Below, piece after piece: positions 51,058 to 60,949 of a stretch of 64,000 nucleotides of DNA (position 1 is the stretch's first letter; every line of letters begins with the position of its first letter). The stretch comes from Pontimicrobium sp. SW4. GTDB lineage: Bacteria > Bacteroidota > Bacteroidia > Flavobacteriales > Flavobacteriaceae. The notes beneath the pieces were generated by a model. That model did no database searches and was not told the DNA's origin. It saw nothing but the letters and a program-made list of their open reading frames with translations. The stretch is from NCBI RefSeq assembly GCF_039954625.1, contig NZ_CP157199.1, forward strand, positions 3,162,001 to 3,226,000. Reading direction: 5' to 3'. Position numbers and translations under genes: made by a program.

Positions 51058-51369
51058 TTATATATTATTAAACTCGTATTCACGCTCTACTTTGCAAATT
51101 TTGGTGTTGTACCAACTGTACCATTGCTCACGCCCTTTTTGTTGTGCTATTAAATGCTCTGAATGTTGTTTCCATGTCTTTATAGCCTCTAAACTTTCCC
51201 AATAACTCACTGTAATACCTACATCTTCTCGTGCACTATCAATACCCAAAAATCCAGATTGGGTTTTGGCTAAATCTTCCATTTTTTGTGCCATCTCACT
51301 ATAGCCTTCATTGTTTTTAGTTAAAGTGGATGTAAATATTACTGCGTAGTATGGTTTAAAGTTTTGCAT
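51058..51369 (-). CDS. Antibiotic biosynthesis monooxygenase (ABM)-like protein
   Basis: I start at ATG 51369 (MQNFKPYYAVIFTS), giving 103 residues; upstream in-frame codons overlap the preceding gene more deeply. The protein has SGFLGIDSARED and VSYWESLEAIKTWKQHSEHL, typical of ABM-fold dimers. These bind or oxidise heme or quinone-like compounds; the substrate is unknown. It overlaps the SH3-domain gene by 14 bp. Confidence 0.82.
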   Translation of the reverse strand: MQNFKPYYAVIFTSTLTKNNEGYSEMAQKMEDLAKTQSGFLGIDSAREDVGITVSYWESLEAIKTWKQHSEHLIAQQKGREQWYSWYNTKICKVEREYEFNNI

Positions 51370-52255
51370 AAGACTCTTTTTTTGTTTGACTATTAAGTGG
51401 TACTTCAAAGATAATTATCTTCTCTGTTTTATAGCCATCAATATCTGTCATTAAAATGCGTAAATATAGTTTGCTTACCACAACTTTTGTAGGATAGTCA
51501 TTCAAAGAGGCAGCATCTTTTATAGCGTCACTCCAAGTTTCGCCACACGCATCGTTAACAACCGTTTTTAATTCTTCAATATTTACGTCTATAAATCTGC
51601 TTGCTTCTTTTTCTGAAATTGGCAAAGCTTCAAACTTCTTATTGCTTGAAATGGTTTTTAAAGGCTTCCAGCTAGAGTAGTAATGCTGCCAGTTAATGAT
51701 ATCGCAGTGCGATTTATCATCAGAAATTGCAATGCTGTTTTCATGCTTTTGGAATACTTCAATAGTTCTAAATTCTTGATGATGTTTCACTCTAACAGTT
51801 TTACCTTCTAATGTTTCATTATCATTTAGCTTAAAGAACAATACGCCATTAAAGTCTGGATTAATTTCTCCTTTTATTCTTTCCTTTTCTGTAACGCCTT
51901 CAATGGTAACAGTAAACTCATCATAAGTTGTTTTAAATCGCTTTTCTAGTTTTTCTTCGGTTAAATAACCATTAAAAACATAGCCTTCTTCAAAGAATTC
52001 GTAAGCGTCAATACCTCTTACTTTTACCCATTCACCAGTAAGTTTTGTGCCACCATCGACAACGTCGAGTTTTAAATTGGTGTGTTCGGTAATTTCTATT
52101 GCTGTTCCATAGTCCAACATACCAACTTTTATGGCGCCTTGACTTGGTTTTTCTCTTACTATTAATCCGTTTTCGGCATTAACGTATTGAATGTCTTGTG
52201 CTTCTACGTAGCCAAATGCTACAATTGTTACTAATAAACTTATTATTGTTTTCAT
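51356..52255 (-). CDS. Secreted SH3-like domain protein, hypothetical
   Basis: The 299-residue protein begins with a signal peptide (MKTIISLLVTIVAFGYVEA). An SH3b-like region follows (NAENGLIVREKPSQGAIKVGMLDYGTAIEI ... EWVKVRG) and a longer beta-rich domain of unknown type follows that. It is probably periplasmic. It lies downstream of the alpha-2-macroglobulin gene and may belong to its envelope-surveillance cluster. Confidence 0.75.
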   Translation of the reverse strand: MKTIISLLVTIVAFGYVEAQDIQYVNAENGLIVREKPSQGAIKVGMLDYGTAIEITEHTNLKLDVVDGGTKLTGEWVKVRGIDAYEFFEEGYVFNGYLTEEKLEKRFKTTYDEFTVTIEGVTEKERIKGEINPDFNGVLFFKLNDNETLEGKTVRVKHHQEFRTIEVFQKHENSIAISDDKSHCDIINWQHYYSSWKPLKTISSNKKFEALPISEKEASRFIDVNIEELKTVVNDACGETWSDAIKDAASLNDYPTKVVVSKLYLRILMTDIDGYKTEKIIIFEVPLNSQTKKESYAKL

Positions 52256-52304
52256 TTTTTTTAAGGTGTTAAAGGTCAGTCCGATAAAATCAGATAGTAT
52301 TATT

Positions 52305-52334
52305 GAGACCTTTCGACTGCGCTCAAGGTGACAA
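52305..52334. repeat. Dispersed-type repeat (CTTTCGACTGCGCTCAAGG)
   Basis: It has short inverted arms ACCTT/AAGGT and lies in the gap between the SH3 and A2M genes. Similar TTTCGACTGCGCTC sequences are widely dispersed in Bacteroidetes genomes by my recollection. It has no coding role here. Confidence 0.5.
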
Positions 52335-52392
52335 TTTCATTCAAAAAATGATTCTACTTATTAGAAGATTTCTTTGAACCGACCAAATTTGT

Positions 52393-55300
52393 TTATTTAA
52401 TTACTTCAATCCACTGACCTTTCGTCCTCACGAAATAGTCATTATCATACATCGCTTCGGCTTGTGTTCCTGGTAAATAATAGGTTCCTAAATACGAAGC
52501 GTTTAACAGCACATTAAAGGTTTTTGTGCTTCCATCATTCGAGCTTTTATTCAGATTGAAATAGAAATTTACGCGGTCATCTCTAATATCTGTATAATCA
52601 GCTTGATTCGTGGCTGCCTCTCCAAATGCAGTAAAACGCGTATTTACTATTTCCCATCCGGAAGGGAAAATTTGGGTGAGTGCCACATCGTTGATTGGTT
52701 CATTTTTCTGGTTAGTAACTTGTATGCTTGCAACAAAATCTTGACCTTGTTGTAACTTAGTAATATCTATGGTATTGCCTTGTGAATCTTTATAAGTCAA
52801 ATAGACTTTTAATCCTCTTTGCTCTGAAATTTCTTTTCCTAATGGCAATTTTCCAGAAGTCATCACACGAGCATAAATGGTATTGTTTTTTGTATTGTTG
52901 ACCACAATTTGATTATTACCATCGTTGATGTTTAAATCACGTTGTGAAATGGCATTTTTAGTGTCAATAATTTCTTGGTTACCATTATTAAGTTTGAATG
53001 TTAGGCTCAAATCTTTGCCACCATTTTCGTTGACCATTTTTGCCATAGCCAATAGACTATATGAAGTAGATTGCGTACTCATCCATTGACTTGATGACAA
53101 ACGTTTTGCAACTAATTCAGCCATATCACGAGTTTTGGAATCTTTAAGGATGACCATGGTTTCCAGTGCCATAGCTCTATTTCTATCAACCGAACCATAA
53201 GTGTAATAATCATATTGCACGCTACTAAATTCTATATTTGCTGTGGCTGAAATCGCTTTTGCAGCTTCAGGTTGTCCAGCAAGTGCATAAGCAGCAGCTA
53301 ATCGCCATTTAGCATCGTTACTTAATTCTGAAAATTCCTTTAATCGGTTCATCGATGCCAAATCTGGTTGTCCAGCTAATGCCAAGGTATAGAGTCTGTA
53401 GGCTTGAGCGACATCACTTCTGTAATATTTATAGCTTGGTCGCCACGCTTTAGCAGCTTGTTTTTGATATTGTACCCAATTGCTCTTAAAGGTTAATGGT
53501 AATACATAACCCTTTTTCTCTGCTTCAATCATAAAGTGTCCAGCATACGACGTTCCCCAATCATTAACATTGTTTTGACCACTCCAATAGGATAAACCAC
53601 CATTAGGTCTTTGAAAATGAGACAATCTTTTAATACCACTTTTCACATTATTTTCAATAGTTTTTTTCTTTTCAAAAGTTAAATCGAAAATATCTGAAAG
53701 ATATAATTGCGGAAACACACCAGAGGTAGTTTGCTCAACACAGCCATGTGGATAGCGAATTAAATATTGCAATCTTCCAGCGAAATCCATTGGAGGCAAA
53801 GTTGAAAACTCAACGCTTGCGCTATTAGTTCCAATTTCACCAAAGGTTTCAACATCTATAGTTTGAGATGTGTTGCCTTCCAAAACAAAATCGGTTGCCT
53901 TGGTGCTATATGGATTTGGATTCATTACATCAATTTCTACTTGATATGACGATGTTTCACCATGTCCAGAAGCCATCACTTCAAGAGTATTAATCCCTTT
54001 TGCTTTGCTAACATCCAATTTAAAATATGCCATTTGCTCATCAGGTTTTGCAAAAGTGAGTTGTTGAGTTTTATTACCAATGATTGAAATGCCATCACTC
54101 AATTTTAAACTGATATTGACATTTTTAATGTTGTTTTCCATAGCAAAAATAGTCACAGGAAGTGTTACTTTTTCACCAGGACTTAATTTGCGAGGCAAGG
54201 TAGCGAGTACCATTAATGGCTTTTTAACAGGTGTTGTTTTATCTACACTACCATACGCTGCATTTTTAGAATCTCCAGCCACAATCATGGTACGAACAGA
54301 GCCAATGTATTTTGGAATCTTTATGTTGTGCGCTTTGGTTTCTCCTGCTTTAAGCTCAAAAGGGCCTAAAAATTTTACCACTGGTTTAAAGCGATTGGCT
54401 TTTTTCTTTTTGCCTTCGGAAGCAGAGCCATCTCCACCAATTTCAAACACTTGGTCGATGCTTCCAGTGTAAGCACCAATCACGTCATCAAAAATATCCC
54501 AAGTTTTTACGCCAAGTGCTTCACGAGCGTAAAGTTCGTCCCAACCATTTGGTGTTTTAAAACGTGTTAAATCCAGTAAGCCTTCATCAACCAACGCCAC
54601 AGTATAAGTCATTGCTTTGTTGTTTTTTTCGCTGACTTTCACAGTGATATTCTGCTCTGGACGCAACACATTTGGCATAGAAATTTGAGGTTCTAGAATC
54701 GTGCTTTTATCTTCCACCATAATTGGAATTACGCCATATAGCCTAATAGGTAAATCATTTTCGGTGACTGCATGAGGTTGCAACAAAGAAATATTGATAT
54801 ACACATTGGGTGTCATTTCTTTAGTAATAGGAATGCTTGCAATGGTTTCACCTTTTTGAGTTTTCACCCACTTTGTACTAAGTACTTCTGTACCATTTTC
54901 AATACTAATTAATGCACGACCTTCGGTTCCAGAAGGAAATGTAACTTTAGCTTCCTCACCAATTGTATAGGTTTCTTTATCAGCAGCAAAGACTAACATT
55001 TTTGCGGCTTCTTTGTCGTTTCCAGAATTGCGTTGCCACCAATTTCTGTAGAAATAAGCAACGCGTCCTGTAGCATGACCACTTTCTTTGTCATACACGC
55101 GAATAAGGTAACGACCACTTTCATCATCTGGAATATTGATGTTGAAATTGGCTTCGCCTTTCGCATTTGTATTGACTGTACTACTCGTAAAAGGTGTGTG
55201 ATAGCTTGATGATTCATAGGAAGCTAAATCATCATAAGAGGAATTCCACCACCAACGCCATTCAGTTTTATAAACTTTTATTTCAAGATTATTGCGTTGT

Positions 55301-57954
55301 ATAGGTTTTCCTTTGGCATCAACAACTACGATTTCAAATGTTTGATTTTCATCTGTATAAAACGAGCCATACGCATTTCCTTTTGGCGAACGCAGACCAA
55401 CAAACGATTTATAAGGCGCATACTTTTTACCAAACGCATCAATAGAAAAATCACCTCCATTTTCAAATGCTCTGGTTAAGAATGATACGTTTAACATTCC
55501 TGGAGCATTGGCGCCAACGTTTAATTTCTTATTCACGTTTGCGATACCTTCAGCATTTACATTACCTTCAAAAATGGTAATTTCTTCTGTATTGAATGAA
55601 CGTGTTGGATCACTAAACACATATTTTGGATAGGTTTCAAATCCAGTTGAAGTTGTGCTAAATTTTGCTTTTATTTCAGCCTTGACGTTTTTAGCAGGTG
55701 CACCATGAAGCCAATTAACGCTGAGTTTACTTTGTAATGGTTTTGTGATTGAAAGTACCTCGTCTTCAAAATCCAGTTTAATTTTTAAACGGTTGGGTTT
55801 AACGGTTTCAACTTTTAATGTTTTATAAAAGTTTGCGCCACCAACGGAAACTTTAGCGTTCCAATTTCCTGTTTTATCTTCTGGCGATGTTGGTACAGAA
55901 AAGCTATATACATTATTCAATCCGTTTTGTGTAATATTTCTGTAGGCTAGCTTTCCATTTGCATCAGTGACTTCCATTTTTACTGGATGTCCTTTTGGTA
56001 AAGGGTTGGCATTATCGTTTAACATGAAGGTTAAGTGTAACGAATCTCCTGGTCGCCAAACACCACGTTCGCCATAAATAAAGCCTTTTAATCCACGTTG
56101 TAATGTTTTTCCAGAGACATCAAACTTACTTAAGGATAGCGAGTTCCCTTCGTTGAGTTTTACATAAGTCGTGTTATTTCCTTTTTCAACTAAAGCAAAG
56201 TAAGCATTGGTATCTGAATCTATAATAGTGAAGCCATCAGCATCAGTTATTTTTGAAGCAAGTGGTTGCTGCTGGAAGTTATACAATGTTACTTTTGCAT
56301 TCGCTTCAGTATTGGTGTTTAAAATATTGGTGACTGCAAAATGAAACGAATTGTTAGTACCTCTTTTTACAATTGCACCAAGATTTGAGGCCATGAGATT
56401 GCCAGAAACCATACGTTCTTGATTATAGTATGCATCATGACAAGGATTATCTCGTTCTCTCCAGTTATACGAATAGCGCTTATAATTGTAAACAACGTTA
56501 TCCCAATATTGTTCTTCGCGAAGGTCTTCATCTGAGCTTTCAGCCAACGATTCATCACTATAATATTCATCTTCATAATAGTCTTCATTTTCAGAGTTAG
56601 CTTCATTATTCTCGCAATTGTAAAGTGAATAGTCTTTGTTAAAGCTTAATTCAACACGATATATGGCTCCAGCATCTGCCTTGAAATATTCAGATAAGTC
56701 AATGCTGTAGGCTTTCCATTTTCCTGTGTTTATAGTTTCATCTTTTATAAGCGGAATGGTTTTCTTTGCAATGCGTCGTCCAACACGTTTAATACTATAA
56801 TCGCTGTTACTGCCAATGTTATCGTCTTGTAAAAACTGAAGGATGTTATCCTCGAAAATTTTAATGATACGCACATCAACCGCTTTAAGATTAACCGCTT
56901 CAAAATTGAATCTTAAATCTTGTGAATTAGGTAAAATTCCTGCTCCTGTAATAAGTCTAACCTGAGGTTTTAGCGCTTCAAAAGAAATAGATTCTGAAAA
57001 AGGTGTTCTTAGTTTAAAATCGTCAGTATTTCGTATGCCTTGAAACACATCGACTTGAATATCACCAACCACACGTGAATCTGTATAAACCTTTAATACG
57101 TTACCATCCACAATATATTTTGGGTTTGTAACGCCTTCTAATGTTACTAAACCGTCGAAATTTTGTTGCTTTTTTAATGGGTCGGAAAAATTAATGGATA
57201 AATATTGCTCAGGTGATTGCTCTACTTTTACATCTACAATCGAAAAGTTGTTAATACCTGGAATGGCAATGGTGTTTTCGCCTTTATTATTGGCATTGAT
57301 GGATTTTCCGTTCCAATTGATGGTTACTTTTGAGTCATCAATATCACGATGAATGCTATCTATTTTAAATTCAAATATTCGAGCTTTTTCAATAGATTCA
57401 TCCCATTTTATAGAAAGGTCTTTGTTGTTTTGAGAAGCTCCAATAAGTGTTTTAGCATCTTCTAGGTTTACTACATCTGCTAGTTTAATAACACCTTGAA
57501 TATATTGCCATTCTTTACTATAAGATTGTAAATCGTTGGTGATAACCGAAAAATTTGGTCTTATGGTTTTAAACTGAAACGTATAATTTTCAAAACCTTT
57601 CGGCATAGTTTCGTAAATATCTTTAAGATTAACTCTTACTGAGTATTCAGTATCAGGTTGTAGGGAATTTTCAGGAATAAACACAAGCTGATTGCTACTT
57701 TTAGAGATGAGTTTTCCAGAGACTTTAGGTGAAATACTTACTACATTTGTTAAAACCTCTTCGTTAGGTTTCCAACCATCTACAGTTTTTACAAGATTGA
57801 TAGTTATTGGACTTGTAACAGAAACCAACCCAGACGTTGTGTAGTTAATATAATCCTTGAATTTAAAAAGATTATTAGTTTGAGTTTCTTTTTGCTTACA
57901 TGAAAAAGCAACTATTGTGAGAAGGAAAACGACAAGAGATTTTTTTAGCTGCAT
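52393..57954 (-). CDS. Bacterial alpha-2-macroglobulin lipoprotein
   Basis: The 1853-residue protein begins with a lipoprotein signal (lipobox FSCK). It has the domain series of bacterial A2M: MG domains, a YGERGVWRPGDSLHLTFMLND region, the A2M family core, and the thioester motif YPHGCVEQTTSG near residue 1404. A terpenoid-cyclase-like helical domain (GGLSYWSGQNNVNDWGTSYAGHF) follows. Such proteins trap invading proteases at the cell surface or periplasm. With pbpC it forms the classic pair; here DUF559, ABM and SH3 genes lie between them. It is complete. Confidence 0.93.
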   Translation of the reverse strand: MQLKKSLVVFLLTIVAFSCKQKETQTNNLFKFKDYINYTTSGLVSVTSPITINLVKTVDGWKPNEEVLTNVVSISPKVSGKLISKSSNQLVFIPENSLQPDTEYSVRVNLKDIYETMPKGFENYTFQFKTIRPNFSVITNDLQSYSKEWQYIQGVIKLADVVNLEDAKTLIGASQNNKDLSIKWDESIEKARIFEFKIDSIHRDIDDSKVTINWNGKSINANNKGENTIAIPGINNFSIVDVKVEQSPEQYLSINFSDPLKKQQNFDGLVTLEGVTNPKYIVDGNVLKVYTDSRVVGDIQVDVFQGIRNTDDFKLRTPFSESISFEALKPQVRLITGAGILPNSQDLRFNFEAVNLKAVDVRIIKIFEDNILQFLQDDNIGSNSDYSIKRVGRRIAKKTIPLIKDETINTGKWKAYSIDLSEYFKADAGAIYRVELSFNKDYSLYNCENNEANSENEDYYEDEYYSDESLAESSDEDLREEQYWDNVVYNYKRYSYNWRERDNPCHDAYYNQERMVSGNLMASNLGAIVKRGTNNSFHFAVTNILNTNTEANAKVTLYNFQQQPLASKITDADGFTIIDSDTNAYFALVEKGNNTTYVKLNEGNSLSLSKFDVSGKTLQRGLKGFIYGERGVWRPGDSLHLTFMLNDNANPLPKGHPVKMEVTDANGKLAYRNITQNGLNNVYSFSVPTSPEDKTGNWNAKVSVGGANFYKTLKVETVKPNRLKIKLDFEDEVLSITKPLQSKLSVNWLHGAPAKNVKAEIKAKFSTTSTGFETYPKYVFSDPTRSFNTEEITIFEGNVNAEGIANVNKKLNVGANAPGMLNVSFLTRAFENGGDFSIDAFGKKYAPYKSFVGLRSPKGNAYGSFYTDENQTFEIVVVDAKGKPIQRNNLEIKVYKTEWRWWWNSSYDDLASYESSSYHTPFTSSTVNTNAKGEANFNINIPDDESGRYLIRVYDKESGHATGRVAYFYRNWWQRNSGNDKEAAKMLVFAADKETYTIGEEAKVTFPSGTEGRALISIENGTEVLSTKWVKTQKGETIASIPITKEMTPNVYINISLLQPHAVTENDLPIRLYGVIPIMVEDKSTILEPQISMPNVLRPEQNITVKVSEKNNKAMTYTVALVDEGLLDLTRFKTPNGWDELYAREALGVKTWDIFDDVIGAYTGSIDQVFEIGGDGSASEGKKKKANRFKPVVKFLGPFELKAGETKAHNIKIPKYIGSVRTMIVAGDSKNAAYGSVDKTTPVKKPLMVLATLPRKLSPGEKVTLPVTIFAMENNIKNVNISLKLSDGISIIGNKTQQLTFAKPDEQMAYFKLDVSKAKGINTLEVMASGHGETSSYQVEIDVMNPNPYSTKATDFVLEGNTSQTIDVETFGEIGTNSASVEFSTLPPMDFAGRLQYLIRYPHGCVEQTTSGVFPQLYLSDIFDLTFEKKKTIENNVKSGIKRLSHFQRPNGGLSYWSGQNNVNDWGTSYAGHFMIEAEKKGYVLPLTFKSNWVQYQKQAAKAWRPSYKYYRSDVAQAYRLYTLALAGQPDLASMNRLKEFSELSNDAKWRLAAAYALAGQPEAAKAISATANIEFSSVQYDYYTYGSVDRNRAMALETMVILKDSKTRDMAELVAKRLSSSQWMSTQSTSYSLLAMAKMVNENGGKDLSLTFKLNNGNQEIIDTKNAISQRDLNINDGNNQIVVNNTKNNTIYARVMTSGKLPLGKEISEQRGLKVYLTYKDSQGNTIDITKLQQGQDFVASIQVTNQKNEPINDVALTQIFPSGWEIVNTRFTAFGEAATNQADYTDIRDDRVNFYFNLNKSSNDGSTKTFNVLLNASYLGTYYLPGTQAEAMYDNDYFVRTKGQWIEVIK

Positions 57955-58174
57955 AATTGTAAATAGTATTTAATTGAACGAATTTGTTAAAAGAGCGTAA
58001 GTAATCTCTTGTTAAATAATTACGGAAGATTTTATGTGTTTAGACTTCCAACGAATGTTAAATAAGTATTAAAATCAAGTACAAGCCAAAATCTTAAACT
58101 AATTATTCAACTATAAAAATATAATAAATTAGTATCTTCGCAGCTAAATAAATACAAATTAAAATATTGATTAT

Positions 58175-59728
58175 ATGGAAGCAGTTGCTACCAATTTTGG
58201 CATACAAAAAGCACTTAAACAACTAGGTGTTAATGATATAAATGAAGGAACTTCAACAGGGTCTAATAATTTTTCGAACGGTGAAATTATTGAATCATAT
58301 TCACCTGTAGATGGACAACTAATTGGGAAAGTAAAAACTACGACAAGAGCAGATTATGACAAAGTGATGGATGCAGCTACTAAAGCATTTCTATCTTGGA
58401 GAGACGTTCCTGCGCCACAACGTGGAGAAATTGTTCGTCAATTTGGAAATAAATTGAGAGACTTAAAAGAACCATTAGGGAAATTAGTTTCTTATGAAAT
58501 GGGTAAATCTTTGCAAGAAGGTTATGGTGAAGTTCAGGAAATGATTGACATTTGTGATTTTGCAGTTGGATTATCAAGACAATTAAACGGTCAAACGATT
58601 CCGTCAGAGCGTCCAGGGCATGTTATGAGAGAACAATGGCATCCAATTGGTGTTGTTGGAATTATTTCAGCATTTAATTTCCCTGTAGCTGTTTGGGCTT
58701 GGAATACTGCTTTAGCTTGGATTTGTGGTGATGTTTGTGTTTGGAAAGCTTCTGAAAAAGCACCTTTATGTGCTGTTGCTTGTCAAAACATAATTGCTGG
58801 AATTTTAAAAGAAAACAATTTACCAGAAGGAATTTCTTGTATCATCAATGGAGATTATAAAGTAGGTGAATTTTTAACCACAGATGCTCGAATTCCTCTA
58901 GTGTCTGCAACTGGTTCGACTAGAATGGGACGTATTGTTGGTAAGACTGTTGCTGAGCGTTTTGGAAAATCCTTATTAGAGTTAGGTGGAAATAATGCGA
59001 TTATTATTACACCTACAGCAGATTTAAAGGTAGTCGTTCCTGGTGCTGTTTTTGGAGCAGTTGGAACTTGTGGACAACGTTGTACATCAACAAGACGACT
59101 TATTATTCACGAATCGGTTTACGATAAAGTAAGAGACGCTATTGTTGGTGCTTATGGACAATTAACTATTGGTAACCCTTTGGATGAAAAGATTCATATT
59201 GGACCATTAATAGACCATGATGCAGTAAATACGTATTTAGCAGCTATTGAAAAAGCAAAAACTGAAGGCGGAAATGTACTAGTTGAAGGTGGTGTTTTAG
59301 AAGGTGAAGGTTACGAAAGTGGTTGTTATGTGAAGCCAGCAATTATTGAAGCTAAAAATCATTTTGAAATTGTACAGCATGAAACATTTGCTCCCATTTT
59401 ATATTTAATGAAATATTCTGGTGATGTAGAAAATGCTATTGAAAAACAAAACGGTGTTGCTCAAGGATTATCTTCTGCAATTATGACGAATGAAATGAAA
59501 GAAGCTGAGAAATTCTTGTCGTATGCTGGCTCTGATTGTGGAATTGCCAATGTTAATATTGGTACTTCTGGTGCGGAAATTGGAGGTGCTTTTGGAGGTG
59601 AAAAAGAAACAGGTGGAGGACGTGAGTCTGGATCTGATGCTTGGAAAGTGTACATGCGTAGACAAACAAATACTATTAATTATTCTGATGAATTGCCTTT
59701 AGCTCAAGGTATAAAGTTTGATCTTTAA
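58175..59728 (+). CDS. Aldehyde dehydrogenase, ALDH7 (antiquitin-like)
   Basis: The 517-residue protein has PIGVVGIISAFNFPVAVWAWN (cofactor-binding), the catalytic Glu in LLELGGNNAIII and the catalytic Cys in GTCGQRCTSTRRL. The C-terminal part reads GGAFGGEKETGGGRESGSDAW. ALDH7 enzymes oxidise aminoadipate semialdehyde (piperideine-6-carboxylate) in lysine breakdown. Its strong terminator and own upstream gap suggest a single-gene unit. Confidence 0.9.
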   Translation: MEAVATNFGIQKALKQLGVNDINEGTSTGSNNFSNGEIIESYSPVDGQLIGKVKTTTRADYDKVMDAATKAFLSWRDVPAPQRGEIVRQFGNKLRDLKEPLGKLVSYEMGKSLQEGYGEVQEMIDICDFAVGLSRQLNGQTIPSERPGHVMREQWHPIGVVGIISAFNFPVAVWAWNTALAWICGDVCVWKASEKAPLCAVACQNIIAGILKENNLPEGISCIINGDYKVGEFLTTDARIPLVSATGSTRMGRIVGKTVAERFGKSLLELGGNNAIIITPTADLKVVVPGAVFGAVGTCGQRCTSTRRLIIHESVYDKVRDAIVGAYGQLTIGNPLDEKIHIGPLIDHDAVNTYLAAIEKAKTEGGNVLVEGGVLEGEGYESGCYVKPAIIEAKNHFEIVQHETFAPILYLMKYSGDVENAIEKQNGVAQGLSSAIMTNEMKEAEKFLSYAGSDCGIANVNIGTSGAEIGGAFGGEKETGGGRESGSDAWKVYMRRQTNTINYSDELPLAQGIKFDL

Positions 59729-59749
59729 AAGTATTTAGACATATATAGT

Positions 59750-59778
59750 AAAAGCCACATCATTCGATGTGGCTTTTT
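59750..59778. terminator. Bidirectional intrinsic terminator between ALDH7 and AlbA_2 genes
   Basis: Arms AAAAGCCACATC and GATGTGGCTTTT (12 bp) with a 4-nt loop serve both convergent genes. Confidence 0.9.
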
Positions 59779-59782
59779 GTTT

Positions 59783-60916
59783 CTAATTGTACTTGATTTT
59801 TCTTAAAATTCGAATCGCCTCTTTATAAAGTTGATAAACCTCATCACTATGCTTTTTTAAATGTGATTTTGCGTCTTCTAGTTTATCAATCGCATCTTCA
59901 AACCCATTGAAATAACAAATTAAATAGGTCACAGGAAGATTTTTTAAATCCAATTCTTGCTGTTTATTAAGTAATGTCCCAAGTTGAATGTTTTTTAAAA
60001 GGGCATTGTTAGAATTGTAAATATGATGCAATACTTTTTTATCATATTGTGGAGGTTCGAAAAGCAATTGCGTGTCAATAGTATAATTAGCACTTTCACC
60101 AAAACTGATAATAGTTTTTTCAAGCTGAAAATACTTATTAGTTCCTTGCAACCCTAAGTTAACATATTCAATTATTTTAAAGGAATGGTTGTCATATTCA
60201 ATAGATACTTCATCAAGAGTTGAAAAAAACAAACGTACTTGTTCGTTTATTAATTCTATATCGACTCTTGAGTAAAACACTTCGTTCTTTACCACTTTTT
60301 TTTGTCCAGCCCAACACATGACAAAATATTCTTTAAACACTTTATATTTTGGATTATAATCTTTTCGTTTTTGTAAAAAATCAAACACACCATTCAACGT
60401 ATGCTCAATATTATTCTGAGCATGGTTTTCTATGGCAGCAACAATTTCGGAATTGATGTCTTTAATCTCAATATCAAAAACTTTGGGCATACTCATACTG
60501 CCATCTCTAAAAAAGACTGAGCCACCATAATACTTCCAGATGTTTTTTCGTAATGAGGTAATTTTGTTAATTGGTCTAATGGTTACTAAGCCAACCACTT
60601 TGTCATCTGGTAAATGTGGAAACGGAATGTTTTCGTACTGCACAATTGGAGGGTTTGTAAGATAGGCATTGATGAGGTTTTGAATTTTACTATCATCAAA
60701 AAAATCGACGCCTACAATGTTATTATCCTCATCTTCAACTCCAATAACGATATACGAATTGTTTTTAGGGTTACTATTGGAAAGCGCACAAATATGCTTT
60801 AAAAATTTTGCTTTCCCTTCTCGTTCACTAATGTTTATTTTTCGCTTTTTATCATAAAAACTGTTCTCATCATTGTGAGCTAATAGGTTTTTAATAAGCA
60901 AGCGTTTGTTAATCAT
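59783..60916 (-). CDS. AlbA_2/Schlafen-like domain protein
   Basis: The 377-residue protein has an N-terminal AlbA_2 domain: KFLKHICALSNSNPKNNSYIVIGVEDEDNNIVGVDFFDDSKIQNLI, then VRPINKITSLRKNIWKYYGGSVFFRDGSM. This is the Schlafen-type nucleic-acid-binding fold. The C-terminal half is beta-rich, then ends in a coiled helix rich in Lys/Glu (DKLEDAKSHLKKHSDEVYQLYKEA). Alone it may be a regulator or defence-linked protein; evidence for either is indirect. Confidence 0.75.
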   Translation of the reverse strand: MINKRLLIKNLLAHNDENSFYDKKRKINISEREGKAKFLKHICALSNSNPKNNSYIVIGVEDEDNNIVGVDFFDDSKIQNLINAYLTNPPIVQYENIPFPHLPDDKVVGLVTIRPINKITSLRKNIWKYYGGSVFFRDGSMSMPKVFDIEIKDINSEIVAAIENHAQNNIEHTLNGVFDFLQKRKDYNPKYKVFKEYFVMCWAGQKKVVKNEVFYSRVDIELINEQVRLFFSTLDEVSIEYDNHSFKIIEYVNLGLQGTNKYFQLEKTIISFGESANYTIDTQLLFEPPQYDKKVLHHIYNSNNALLKNIQLGTLLNKQQELDLKNLPVTYLICYFNGFEDAIDKLEDAKSHLKKHSDEVYQLYKEAIRILRKIKYN

Positions 60917-60919
60917 AGC

Positions 60920-60940
60920 ATTTCTTGCGAAGGCAGGAAT
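60920..60940. repeat. REP-like palindrome (ATTTCTTGC ... GGCAGGAAT)
   Basis: An imperfect inverted repeat lies just upstream of the AlbA_2 start. It resembles the TTCCTGC...GCAGGAA class of dispersed flavobacterial repeats known to me. Confidence 0.5.
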
Positions 60941-60949
60941 CTTATTAAA

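Noticed and set aside
52393..57954. Plus-strand open frames of up to 130 aa inside the alpha-2-macroglobulin gene
   Set aside because: They are antisense shadows of a complete 1853-aa gene with clear family motifs.
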